Below, in pieces: positions 8,326-17,844 of a DNA stretch of 64,000 bases. This DNA is from Pontiella sulfatireligans. GTDB lineage: Bacteria > Verrucomicrobiota > Kiritimatiellia > Kiritimatiellales > Pontiellaceae. The stretch's first letter is position 1, and the number at the start of each line of letters is the position of its first letter. The notes beneath the pieces are model-generated. The model was given only the letters and a program-made list of their open reading frames with translations, did no database searches and was not told the origin of the DNA. The stretch is taken from positions 1,240,001 through 1,304,000 of the forward strand of contig NZ_CAAHFH010000001.1 in assembly GCF_900890705.1 (NCBI RefSeq), in the 5' to 3' direction. The position numbers and the translations under genes were made by a program.

Positions 8326-11300
8326 TTACGGGGATGCATGAATCCGGTAGTACATCGAATTGTTCGTCGATACCAGCTCGTTCCAGCCGGCCTGGGTTAC
8401 CCCAGTTGTGGTCGCAATATCATCCCAGATCCCTTCGAGAAGATTCGTCCGGCCCTGCAGCATATAGGTGGCCGTAGCGGTCAGGTTACTGCCCCCAATG
8501 TTCAGAATGCCTCCGCTGGCCAGATCGATCTGCAGAATTGCAGACGAAGCCGCTCCCTCCACAGGCAGGGTGACGGATACGGAGTCGTGTGTGAGGGTGT
8601 GTAAGGCAACGTTTTTATTCAACTGCAACGCCGTGCTTGCAAAAAGAGTGCTCGCCACTTCGCTGTAGGTCACATGGGACAAGGTTCCGCTTGCGTTGAT
8701 ATTGGTGCTCAACCCCGTTGTTGAAACGCTCCACGTATTATCGTAGTTAACTGTCAATGCAACGGTGAACCCGTCCTGTATCGATGCATCGGCGAGGGTG
8801 CCTGACGCCAAAAGGGGAGACTCGGAACCTTTGTTTTCGCCCTTCCCATAGACGAGATCCAAATCACCGGCACCGGCGGAACTTCTGATACCAATACCCA
8901 GAGAAGTCACATTGTTCCATGCATCGTCTTTTTTATTCTGCACCCCAAGGAACAGGCCGTTCTTGCTGATAGTGAACGCATCGGATGCAATGCTTTCGAG
9001 ATTCCACGTCACGGTGAAACTATAATTGGCGCTCAGATCCAACGGACTCGAAGACACGAGGGTCACGTTGGGACGGCTGTCCGAAGGCGCGGAAAAAGAG
9101 ACCACTCCCGTGGAGGCATCCGAAAGACCGGTGTTTTGTGGATTGTTGATGGACTGTATTTCAAAGTCCGGCCCGATATCGTTCGAGCCATCCCCATCGA
9201 AGTTGTTTTGCAGCAGACAGGATTCATCGATGTGCGCGAAATAGGAAAGTACAACCGGAAGCAAATTCGTACAGGCGTTCCCGCCGGTTTCATTCCAGAC
9301 AACCTCAACCAGTCCCGTCGAGCTTTGCCCCTCCGCCAGCCCTGTACCGGACTGATCGAACTCAATGTACAGCGTCTCGCTCGCCGGTGCCGGATCCGTA
9401 AGTTCCATAGGCGGCGTATAACCAACCACGCGAAACGCACCGGGGTGTTGTTGCTGGATCACTTCAACCGACGTGATTTCCACATAGTTGCTATCCGAAC
9501 CATAGATAAAGGAGGCGTCGACTGTACCCGTGGCCACAGTGGCGGGAGCTTCCAGGCTGATCGCCAGTTCGCTTTCCGGAGAAAGCTGCAACTCACTGGC
9601 TTCCGTCAAAAACGCCACGCGGAGCTGGATTGCTCCCATTCCGGAAGTCTTGATGCCCAGTCCATTGTTTGCTGCCACATCGGCGAGTTGGATCCGCAGC
9701 CCATGGTTGACCCATGTCCCGGAAGCCCAGTTGGCCACCATTTCGGTTACATCCACGCTGTAATCCTTGGCCAGGCCGGAACCAAGATCGGAAATAATGC
9801 TGCCGCCGTTCACCGCACTGCCTGCCGTGGCGTGTTCAAAGGTGGGTAGCGGCGTGCCGGACACCGCCCAATCCGATGCCAAGGCCACCACTTCCAGGTC
9901 CGCGGCCGTGTTGTCGTTCAGGGAATAGCCGTTGAATTCAAGATAGGCCGAGGTGACCGCCTTGCCCAACAAAGCGGAAAGATCGAACCGGGAGAAGATT
10001 CGCACCCTCCGCAGGGGACTCGTTCCAGCACCACGCGTATAAAGCGTAGTTGTGAAGGCTCCTTCCGGAGTGGAAAACTTTTCCAGATTGTTGTCCTGGT
10101 TTCCGGGGACATTGCCATCGGCATCGACGGTTTGCCAAACGAGCTGGATCAAGTTGGTTCCCACCACCTCGCCGCCCGGGGGAACGCCATGGAAAACAGA
10201 AAGGCTGTTTGCCTCGGCACTGGGATTGCCGTCCACATCGAACGCCGCGCCTTCAGGCAGCGAAACCGTAACGGTGCCGTCCGCCGCGGCAACAACGGTA
10301 AACGTCCAGTTGGTTGCATCTCCTGTCAAATTGGTTATCGAACCGTTTTCGATGACAAAATCGCTCTCTTCCAGTCCACTGACCGCTTCACTGAACACCA
10401 CCGTAACGGAGAACGGCCCGACAACGGTATCGAACGGGGAGGCCAACTCGGCCGTGGGCTGGGAGGAATGGATATAGGCGGAATCCACATCGACCGAAGA
10501 CCGCCACGCATTATACTCTGCAATCATGGAATTATAAACCGTCTGTAATTCCGGAGGCTGCGTGCCGATAGTGGATGCCGTAGCCAACGCATTTTCTTCG
10601 ACATCTTCGCCGAAGGGGGTGTTATCCATATCGTATAGCTCCCACCCATCTGTCGTGCCATCAATACTGATAATTTTGTAGCGGTCTGCCACCCACGATT
10701 GCGTACCGGGATAGAGGAATCCCATCGGTTTCGGCCGATCACCGGCCGCACCTTCGATCACCGGCCGCAGAGAAACACCATCGAGCGGCCGCTGGGTGGG
10801 TGCGCTCAGTCCGAGATAGTCGAGAATGGTGGGATAATAGTCGCTCGTAACCGCCGGATAATCCGTCGCGAACGCATTGGTCACCACATTGGGCCACTCC
10901 AGGATACCCGGAACGCGAATGCCGCCGTCATACAGCCACCGCTTGCGCTCGCGAAAACGTCCAGAACGAAACGGACGGGTTGGATCGATTTCATTCGGCG
11001 AGTCCGTTCCATCTTCCGGACCGTTATCGCTGGTGACCCAAAACATCGTATTGCTCTGCACTCCCAAAACGCCCAACTCGTTCCGAACCATAGCCAGCGC
11101 CTCATCCATATCTTCGATGGCATCTTTTAAAGCATCACTGGATTCAACATCCTCAATCTCTTCAGGATCGACCAGCTGCCTGTGCGGCGTATGGAACCAA
11201 AGCACGAGAAAGAACGGTTCGGAATTACTCACGGCACTGCGCATGAAATCGATGGACTCACGTGCAAGCATACGGGAATCATCGCCGTCCACGGCATTGT

Positions 11301-11982
11301 TGACATATTCAACCGGGACCACATCACCCTCTCCGGCGGTTTCATAATCCGCAGTCGGCATGCGCCAGTAATGCGTTCCGTTGAAATTCGTATCGGAAAA
11401 ACTGGTCGGCAGCGGGGTTCCGTTTACGGGTATGCGGTAGGGATGCCAAGTCGGCACAGACGCTTCCGTCACAAAGCAGGAATCGTAATCGTGGTGCCAG
11501 GGGGCGGAATAGTTCGCTGTTTCCCCGGGCTTTCCCCGGTTGGAGTCATAGCGGAGGGTGGTCAATGTACCCAGATGCCACTTGCCAAAATGCCCGCAAC
11601 TGTAGCCCGCAGCCGAAAGGATTTCCGAAAGGGGGGTCTCATCCATTTCCAGGTGCCCCTTATTCGCCTTGGTAATCCCCAACCGATAGGGATTGCGACC
11701 CGTCAGGCAGCTCGCCCGGGTCGGAGAACAGACCGGAGCCGCCGAATAGAAACGGTCGAAACGAACTCCGCTCGCCGCCATCGCGTCCAGAGTCGGGGTG
11801 TTGATCCAACCCTGATCCGGATGCGGCGTTCCGTCGGTGTAGGTGACGTGCAAGCTGTTGTACGAGGGGTCGCCCCACCCCATGTCATCGGCCATCGCCA
11901 GGATAATATTGGGTTGCGGAGATGCAACGGCGGCCATCGCAACAGTTGCATACATCAAAATTGAACAAGCATATTTTTTCAT
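8326..11982 (-). CDS. Giant multidomain secreted sulfatase
   Basis: 1218 residues from the ATG at 11982, which has AGAAGAG upstream. Domain order: Sec signal (1-20); S1 sulfatase (about 25-490, ADDMGWGD, CSPTR with Cys 85, HFGKWHLGT, TSDNGPEDG); bacterial Ig-like domain (510-605, VVFSEAVSGLEESDFVIEN); DNRLRE/CBM96-like beta-sandwich (615-790); module B (795-915); module A (920-1135, starting NNFDGDGSND); and C-terminal module D (1145-1218, ending YYRIHASP). The enzyme should hydrolyse sulfate esters outside the cell, and the tail should supply binding or surface retention. The start is 30 bases after the paralogous sulfatase gene ends, so both probably share the promoter at 16669-16697. The two catalytic domains are close paralogues. 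Confidence 0.92.
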   Translation of the reverse strand: MKKYACSILMYATVAMAAVASPQPNIILAMADDMGWGDPSYNSLHVTYTDGTPHPDQGWINTPTLDAMAASGVRFDRFYSAAPVCSPTRASCLTGRNPYRLGITKANKGHLEMDETPLSEILSAAGYSCGHFGKWHLGTLTTLRYDSNRGKPGETANYSAPWHHDYDSCFVTEASVPTWHPYRIPVNGTPLPTSFSDTNFNGTHYWRMPTADYETAGEGDVVPVEYVNNAVDGDDSRMLARESIDFMRSAVSNSEPFFLVLWFHTPHRQLVDPEEIEDVESSDALKDAIEDMDEALAMVRNELGVLGVQSNTMFWVTSDNGPEDGTDSPNEIDPTRPFRSGRFRERKRWLYDGGIRVPGILEWPNVVTNAFATDYPAVTSDYYPTILDYLGLSAPTQRPLDGVSLRPVIEGAAGDRPKPMGFLYPGTQSWVADRYKIISIDGTTDGWELYDMDNTPFGEDVEENALATASTIGTQPPELQTVYNSMIAEYNAWRSSVDVDSAYIHSSQPTAELASPFDTVVGPFSVTVVFSEAVSGLEESDFVIENGSITNLTGDATNWTFTVVAAADGTVTVSLPEGAAFDVDGNPSAEANSLSVFHGVPPGGEVVGTNLIQLVWQTVDADGNVPGNQDNNLEKFSTPEGAFTTTLYTRGAGTSPLRRVRIFSRFDLSALLGKAVTSAYLEFNGYSLNDNTAADLEVVALASDWAVSGTPLPTFEHATAGSAVNGGSIISDLGSGLAKDYSVDVTEMVANWASGTWVNHGLRIQLADVAANNGLGIKTSGMGAIQLRVAFLTEASELQLSPESELAISLEAPATVATGTVDASFIYGSDSNYVEITSVEVIQQQHPGAFRVVGYTPPMELTDPAPASETLYIEFDQSGTGLAEGQSSTGLVEVVWNETGGNACTNLLPVVLSYFAHIDESCLLQNNFDGDGSNDIGPDFEIQSINNPQNTGLSDASTGVVSFSAPSDSRPNVTLVSSSPLDLSANYSFTVTWNLESIASDAFTISKNGLFLGVQNKKDDAWNNVTSLGIGIRSSAGAGDLDLVYGKGENKGSESPLLASGTLADASIQDGFTVALTVNYDNTWSVSTTGLSTNINASGTLSHVTYSEVASTLFASTALQLNKNVALHTLTHDSVSVTLPVEGAASSAILQIDLASGGILNIGGSNLTATATYMLQGRTNLLEGIWDDIATTTGVTQAGWNELVSTNNSMYYRIHASP

Positions 11983-12012
11983 GGCATCTCTTCTAATTGT
12001 CAACTTTTCGAA

Positions 12013-15000
12013 TTACGGGAATGCATGGATCCGGTAGAACATTGAACCGTTTGTGGACGCGAGGTCGACCCAGTCCGCCTGGGTTACCCCCGTTGTGGAA
12101 GAGATGCCCTCCCAAATCCCTTGCAGAAGGTTGGTTCGCCCCTGCAGCGTGTATATGGTCGAAGCATTCAGGTTGCTGGCAGAAAGATTGATACTGCTAC
12201 CAATCCCGACACGAACCTGAACCACTGCCCCCGGAACACCGGCATTACTGATTGCGCGCAATACATAGGCATTCATGGACGGGCTTCCGGCACTCTGGCT
12301 GATCCGGAAAGTTTGCGTTTCCGCATCGGCAGTGAACGTGCAAATCACACTTACACCATCTGCCTGCGTATGAACAGCCGAAGAGTTCCCCTCTCCGTCA
12401 TCGATCGTATACGTTCTGTCGGCAATCGAGCTATTGCGCGTATCCCAAACAAAAAACTCAACCTGGTATTTCCAGCCGATGATCAGGTCTGAAAGATTAA
12501 ATTCGAAGGGAGATTCATTGCCTTTATAGTCAGAACGGAAGATCACGCTGTTCCAGTTGTCGTCGCTGGTGCCGGGACTCACGGCATCGTAGGCACTATT
12601 CGGGAACAGCGCGATCTCGTCCACAAACGTAATGGTTTCGGACGCGGTGCCCTTGTCGACCACGACATCGAGGTCCCCGAGATTACCGCCGAGGTTGACC
12701 GCCTTAATCAGCACGCCTTCCATGCTGATGTTGTTTTGGTTGTCGCCTCCAAGAAAAGAAAGTCCATCCGTCCAGATAACGCCCGGAGCACAAACTGTGG
12801 CGGATACCGGCAGCGTGCTGGTGTTGTTCTCCCCGCCGATTTCATTCCAGACCACCTCAAGCAGACCCGTGGACGTTTCACCGCCCGTCAGACCGGTGCC
12901 GGCCACGTCAAACTCAATATTCAGAGTTTCACCGGAAGCCGGATCCGTAAGTTCCACCCCCGAAAAACCAACCACTCGGAACACGCCGGCATGCTGTTGC
13001 TCAGTTACGGTTGCCGAAGTGATTTGTACGTTTTGGCCCCCGGATCCATAGGAAAAGGCCACATCCACGCTTCCAGTCGCCAAGGTGGCCGGTTCAAGCA
13101 AATCAATATCCAGCTGGTCGGAGGGCGACAGCAACAAGGCCGCCGGTTCATCAACAACCGCCAAAACGGATGCCGAATTATAGGTAAGGGTGTGCAAAGC
13201 ATCGTCTTTGTTTAACTGCAGCGCTGTGCTGGCGAAGAGCGAGCCGGCCAGATCACTATAGGTTACCGTTCCCAAGGTTCCGCTGGCGTTAACGTTGGTG
13301 CTCAAGCCCGTCGTTGACACAGTCCATGTATTGTCGTTGTTTACGGTAAGTATGGCTCTAAACCCATCCTGTATAGACGCATCGGTAAGAGCTCCCAATG
13401 CCAAAAGGGGAGATTCGGAGCCTTTGGTGCCGCTTTTGCTGCAAATAAGATCCAGATCACCGATTCCGGCAGAACTTCTGATACCAAGCCCCAGTGAAGT
13501 CAAATTGTTCCAAGCATCGCTATTGTTGTTCTGCACTCCAAGGAACAGACCGTTTTTACTGATAGAGAACGCATCGGACACAATACTCCCGAGATCCCAG
13601 ATCACGGTGAAGCCTTCATTCATGCTCAGATCCAGCGCACTCGTGGATATAAGGGTAACGTTAGGACGACTGTCCGAAGGAGCGGAAAACGAAATCACTC
13701 CAGTAGATGCATCTGCAAGCCCCGTATTTTGCGGAGCGTTGATGGAGCTTATTTTAAAGCCGGGGCCGATGTCATTGGAGCTGTCGCCATCGAAGTTGTT
13801 ATGCAACAAGCTGTTCTCGTCGATGTGCGCTTCGTAGGAAGCCGTGACCGCAATCGAATTCGTACAGTCGCTCCCGCCGATTTCGTTCCATACCACCTGA
13901 ACCAATCCCGTTGAGGTTTGCCCCTCCAGCAAACCGGTGCCAGCCACATTAAACTCAATGTTCAGCGGAACGGTAGCCGGGGCCGGACTGGTGAGCGTCT
14001 GCGGCACGGAAAAGTCCACCACCCGGAACGCACCGGCATGTTGCTGCTGAATCACATCGACCGAGGTGATTTCTAGATTATTACTGTCCGATCCGTAGAC
14101 AAAGGATATGTCAATCGGCTTCGTCGCCACGGCGGCCGGAGCCTCCAGACGCATCGCCAGTTCGCTCGCGGGCGAAAGTTGCAATCCTGTAGTTTCCGAA
14201 TACACACTGACGCAAAGTTGAATTGCGCCCGTATCCGAAGTCTTGACCCCCAAGCCATTGTCCGCGGTAAAATCGGAAAGCTGGATCCGCATCCCATAGT
14301 TGGTCCATGTTCCGGAAACCCAGTTGGCCACCATGTCGCTTACATCCACGCTGTAATCCTTGGCATTGCCGGAACCGAGGTCGGTAATAATGTTTCCGCC
14401 GCTTACCGCACTGCCGACCGCGGCATGATCAAAGGTGGGCAACGGCGTGCCGGACACAGCCCAATCCGATGCGAGGGCAACCACCTCCAGATTCGCCGCC
14501 GTATTATCGTTCAGGGAATATCCATTAAACTCAAGGTGTGCGGAGGTGATCGTCTTGCCGGCCAACGCGGAAAGATCGAATCGGGTAAATGCCCGTGTCC
14601 TGCGCAAGGGAATCGAACCATTGCCTCGCGCATACAACGTGGTTGCATAGGGACTGAAAAACTTTTCCAGATTGTTGTCCAGATTACCCGGAACATTGCC
14701 TTCATAATCGACGGTTTGCCAAACAACCTGAGTTAGGTTGGTCTCCACCAACTCGCCATTGAAAGGAAGTCCATACAGCACGGAAAGGGTATTTGCCTTA
14801 GCGCTGAGAGTACCGTCCGCATCGAAGGCGGCCCCTTCCGGCAACGAAACCTTAACGGCGCCATCCGCCTCGGGGACAACCATAAACGTCCAATTGGTTC
14901 CATCTCCGATCAAATTGGTTATCGAACCGTTTTCGATGACAAAGTCGCTCTCCCCTAAACCTTGAACCGCTTCGCTGAACTGCGCCGACACCGTGAATGG

Positions 15001-16587
15001 CAAAAGCGCACTGTCTGACGCAGTGGACAGCACAACCGTGGGCTGAGTAGCGTAAATATAGGACGAATCCGAACTTACCGAAGATCGCCATGCATTGTAT
15101 TCAGCAATCATGGAATTATAGACCGCTTGGATTTCCGGCGTTTGCGAACCAATCGTGGATGCCGTCGCGATTGCATTGGTCTCAACATCTGCGTTGTATT
15201 CGATGTTGTCCATGTCGTACAGCTCCCAGCCATCGGTCGCGGGAGCGGAAGTGGTTGGATCATCAACTCTGATGATTTTGTAGCGATCCGCCACCCATGA
15301 CGCAGTACCTGGATAGAGGAAGCCCATCGGTTTCGGTCGTGCAACGGCCGTGCCCTCAATCACCGGACGCAGTGAAATACCATCCAGCGGTCGCTGGGTC
15401 GGCGCACTCAGACCAAGATAATCAAGAATGGTGGGATAATAGTCGCTCGTGACCGCCGGATAATCCGTGACAAAATTGTTAGTCACTACATTGGGCCATT
15501 CCAGAATGCCCGGAACACGGACGCCGCCATCATACAGCCACCGCTTACGGTCACGGAAAAGGCCGGCGCGCAAAGGACGGTTCACGTCGGTTTCATTCGG
15601 AGAATCGACCCCTTTTTCCGGTCCGTTGTCACTGGTCATCCAGAACATGGTGTTGTCCCGCACACCAAGGGCGGTCAGTTCGTCACGCACCATGCCCAGC
15701 GCCTCATCCATGTCTTCGATAGCCGCCTTGCAGGCCGCGCTGGAATCGATCGCCTCAACTCCATTGGGATCCACGAGGGGTTTGTGCGGCGTATGAAACC
15801 AGAGAACGAGAAAAAACGGTTCGGAGTTGCTTACCGACCTGCGAATAAAATTGATGGCCTGCCCGGCAAGCATCCGGGAATCATCGCCGTCCACCGCGTT
15901 GTTTATCTCATCGACAGGAACGGGATCACCCTCTTTGGCGTTGGCATAGTCCCCGTCAACGGGCATGCGCCAATAGTGCGTTCCAAAGAAATTCGGATCA
16001 TCGAAGCTGGTCGGCAACGCCGCTCCGTTTTCGGCAACGCGGTAGGGATGCCAAGTCGGCACCTTTGATTCCGTCGCAAAGCAGACGTCATACCCGTGGT
16101 GCCATGGAGCGGAATAGACCGATGTGTTCCCCGGCGCCCCGCGGTTGGCATCGTTCCGAAGCGTGGTCAAAGTTCCAACATGCCATTTGCCGAAATGACC
16201 GCAACGGTAGCCGGCGTTTGAAAGGATTTCAGACAGCGGTGTTTCTCCCAGCCCCATCCGTCCGACATTCGCCTTGGTAATGCCAAGCCGATAGGGGTTG
16301 CGGCCCGTCAGGCAGCTCGCCCGGGTCGGGGAACAGACGGGAGCCGCCGAATAGAAGCGGTCAAAACGAATCCCGCTCGCCGCCATGGCATCCATGGTCG
16401 GAGTGCTGATCCAGCCCTGGTCCGGGTGCGGTGTTCCATCGGTATAGGTAACGTGCAGGCTATTGTACGAGGGATCCCCCCACCCCATATCATCGGCCAT
16501 GGCCAGAATAATATTAGGACGCGACCCCGCAACAGCAACGGTCGCAACCGCAGCAAACATTAATATTGAACAAACACGTTTCTTCAT
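12013..16587 (-). CDS. Giant multidomain secreted sulfatase, first of tandem pair
   Basis: 1524 residues from the ATG at 16587 (a start at 16602 is possible). Order: signal; S1 sulfatase (25-500, CSPTR with Cys 85); Ig-like domain (515-610); DNRLRE-like domain (620-795); module B (800-918); module A (924-1140); a second module B (1147-1267, LLLSPSDQLDIDLLEPATLA); module C (1269-1449, DGLSFLGGDNQNNISMEGV); and module D (1452-1524). Compared with the downstream paralogue, it has an extra B and C inserted before module D. It is the first gene after the promoter element at 16669-16697 and leads into the second sulfatase after 30 bases. The substrate is not predictable. The long tail suggests a cell-surface or matrix-bound enzyme. 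Confidence 0.92.
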   Translation of the reverse strand: MKKRVCSILMFAAVATVAVAGSRPNIILAMADDMGWGDPSYNSLHVTYTDGTPHPDQGWISTPTMDAMAASGIRFDRFYSAAPVCSPTRASCLTGRNPYRLGITKANVGRMGLGETPLSEILSNAGYRCGHFGKWHVGTLTTLRNDANRGAPGNTSVYSAPWHHGYDVCFATESKVPTWHPYRVAENGAALPTSFDDPNFFGTHYWRMPVDGDYANAKEGDPVPVDEINNAVDGDDSRMLAGQAINFIRRSVSNSEPFFLVLWFHTPHKPLVDPNGVEAIDSSAACKAAIEDMDEALGMVRDELTALGVRDNTMFWMTSDNGPEKGVDSPNETDVNRPLRAGLFRDRKRWLYDGGVRVPGILEWPNVVTNNFVTDYPAVTSDYYPTILDYLGLSAPTQRPLDGISLRPVIEGTAVARPKPMGFLYPGTASWVADRYKIIRVDDPTTSAPATDGWELYDMDNIEYNADVETNAIATASTIGSQTPEIQAVYNSMIAEYNAWRSSVSSDSSYIYATQPTVVLSTASDSALLPFTVSAQFSEAVQGLGESDFVIENGSITNLIGDGTNWTFMVVPEADGAVKVSLPEGAAFDADGTLSAKANTLSVLYGLPFNGELVETNLTQVVWQTVDYEGNVPGNLDNNLEKFFSPYATTLYARGNGSIPLRRTRAFTRFDLSALAGKTITSAHLEFNGYSLNDNTAANLEVVALASDWAVSGTPLPTFDHAAVGSAVSGGNIITDLGSGNAKDYSVDVSDMVANWVSGTWTNYGMRIQLSDFTADNGLGVKTSDTGAIQLCVSVYSETTGLQLSPASELAMRLEAPAAVATKPIDISFVYGSDSNNLEITSVDVIQQQHAGAFRVVDFSVPQTLTSPAPATVPLNIEFNVAGTGLLEGQTSTGLVQVVWNEIGGSDCTNSIAVTASYEAHIDENSLLHNNFDGDSSNDIGPGFKISSINAPQNTGLADASTGVISFSAPSDSRPNVTLISTSALDLSMNEGFTVIWDLGSIVSDAFSISKNGLFLGVQNNNSDAWNNLTSLGLGIRSSAGIGDLDLICSKSGTKGSESPLLALGALTDASIQDGFRAILTVNNDNTWTVSTTGLSTNVNASGTLGTVTYSDLAGSLFASTALQLNKDDALHTLTYNSASVLAVVDEPAALLLSPSDQLDIDLLEPATLATGSVDVAFSYGSGGQNVQITSATVTEQQHAGVFRVVGFSGVELTDPASGETLNIEFDVAGTGLTGGETSTGLLEVVWNEIGGENNTSTLPVSATVCAPGVIWTDGLSFLGGDNQNNISMEGVLIKAVNLGGNLGDLDVVVDKGTASETITFVDEIALFPNSAYDAVSPGTSDDNWNSVIFRSDYKGNESPFEFNLSDLIIGWKYQVEFFVWDTRNSSIADRTYTIDDGEGNSSAVHTQADGVSVICTFTADAETQTFRISQSAGSPSMNAYVLRAISNAGVPGAVVQVRVGIGSSINLSASNLNASTIYTLQGRTNLLQGIWEGISSTTGVTQADWVDLASTNGSMFYRIHAFP

Positions 16588-16668
16588 ATGATCCCGTTTC
16601 AAATTTGGTTTCTTCCTCGCCGGAGCCTTAACAACTCCGAGACACTATCGTCGTTCAGATTTTCTATT

Positions 16669-16697
16669 GTTACCAGCAAAGCCGAAGAAACTGGACA
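16669..16697 (-). promoter_or_regulatory. ECF-type promoter element
   Basis: Minus strand GTGTCCAGTTT, 13 nt, GGTAAC; the hexamers TGTCCA and GGTAAC are 17 nt apart. The -10 ends 81 bases before the ATG of the tandem sulfatase pair. Confidence 0.7.
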
Positions 16698-16870
16698 CCC
16701 GACCAGTCAAATATCGCCGCTATTCATAAACGACCTCGTCCGGCAGACTCCCAAACTCGCGGAACCGCTTCCCGCCTGTTGGCGGTGAAACGGCGCGACG
16801 CCTTGCGCATGGGTGGAGTAGTGACGCTTCACCTGAGCGAAACGATGGAAAGCACTCCCCGCAGATAGAA

Positions 16871-16921
16871 CATGAACAAAAAAAACGGCGCAAGGAAAAG
16901 AGGAGGGAAACCTTGCGCCGT
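16871..16921 (-). terminator. Strong rho-independent terminator
   Basis: The stem ACGGCGCAAGG (16885-16895) pairs perfectly with CCTTGCGCCGT (16911-16921). On the minus strand it is followed by seven T residues. It terminates the PEP-CTERM gene, whose stop is at 16967. Confidence 0.85.
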
Positions 16922-16966
16922 AAAATGGCAGCCCAATAAAGAGGACCATTTTTAATTATAATTCAA

Positions 16967-17767
16967 CTACATCATGATTCTGCGGCGGATGAACAAGACT
17001 GCCCCGCCAAACGCGGCAACCATACCCAACGTTGCCGGTTCCGGAATCGTTTGCAGCGTCATCGAGTCGTAGGTGATGGTGTGCAAAGCGTCGCTTTTGT
17101 TTAACTGCAGTGCGGAGCTGGCAAAGAGGCTGCCAGCCAGATCGCTGTAGGCCACATTGCTTAGGGTTCCGCCGGTGTTCACATCGGTGCTCAAACCTGT
17201 CGTCAAAATGCTCCAGGTATTGTCGCTCTTTACGGTAAGGGTTGCCGTAAATCCGTCCATGATCGACGCATCCGTAATCGTATCTAAAGCTACGAGGGAA
17301 CCTTCGGTAATTTTTGCGCCGCTGTTGGATCCAATGATATCCAAATCGCCGACTCCGGCAGAGCTTCTGATACCAAGACCAAGAGAAGTAATATTGTTCC
17401 AAGCATCGTTATTGGCGGTCTGCACACCGAGAAACATTCCGTTTTTGGAGATGGTGAATGCGTCAGATGCGATGCTGGCAACATTCCAGAACACACTGAA
17501 TCCATCTTCGAGGCTCACATCCGAAGCGCCACTGGAAACCAACGTAACGTTAGGACGAGAACCGGAAGGTGCTGAAAAAGACACTACCCCGGTAGACGCA
17601 TCCATAAGATCCGTGTCTAGTGGACCGTTGATGGAATTAATTTCAAACGCCGCTCCAATGTCATCGGCAACTCCGTTGAAGTCATTCTGCTGAATAACTT
17701 CTCCGTAAGCAGGAATGATGGCCCCTGCCACCAGTCCGATCATACATGCTGCTAATGTTTTTCTCAT
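16967..17767 (-). CDS. PEP-CTERM exported protein carrying one module A
   Basis: 266 residues: a Sec signal ending AYGE (1-23), a single module A (about 25-235, NDFNGVADDIGAAFEIN to LHTITYDSM), and a PEP-CTERM tail (IPEPATLG, hydrophobic stretch, RRR). PEP-CTERM tails are cleaved by exosortase and direct proteins to the cell envelope, usually in exopolysaccharide-making organisms; no exosortase gene is in the window. It is the only protein here with this tail. Its module A relatives end in module D instead. AAGGAG lies just before the ATG. The gene sits 78 bases after the 1098-residue protein, with a hairpin between them, so it depends either on read-through or on an undetected promoter. Confidence 0.88.
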   Translation of the reverse strand: MRKTLAACMIGLVAGAIIPAYGEVIQQNDFNGVADDIGAAFEINSINGPLDTDLMDASTGVVSFSAPSGSRPNVTLVSSGASDVSLEDGFSVFWNVASIASDAFTISKNGMFLGVQTANNDAWNNITSLGLGIRSSAGVGDLDIIGSNSGAKITEGSLVALDTITDASIMDGFTATLTVKSDNTWSILTTGLSTDVNTGGTLSNVAYSDLAGSLFASSALQLNKSDALHTITYDSMTLQTIPEPATLGMVAAFGGAVLFIRRRIMM

Positions 17768-17797
17768 TATATTCTCCTTGTACTTATTTGGTTAAAT

Positions 17798-17824
17798 GCG
17801 GTTTGCCGCTCGTCGGCAAACCGC
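17798..17824 (-). terminator. Terminator-like hairpin between paralogues
   Basis: The stem GCGGTTTGCCG pairs with CGGCAAACCGC around a five-base loop, 20 bases past the stop at 17845. The T tract is weak (ATTTAACC), so partial read-through into the PEP-CTERM gene is possible. A near copy lies at 23686-23712. Confidence 0.6.
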
Positions 17825-17844
17825 AAGGTCGGTTTATTTCCCGG

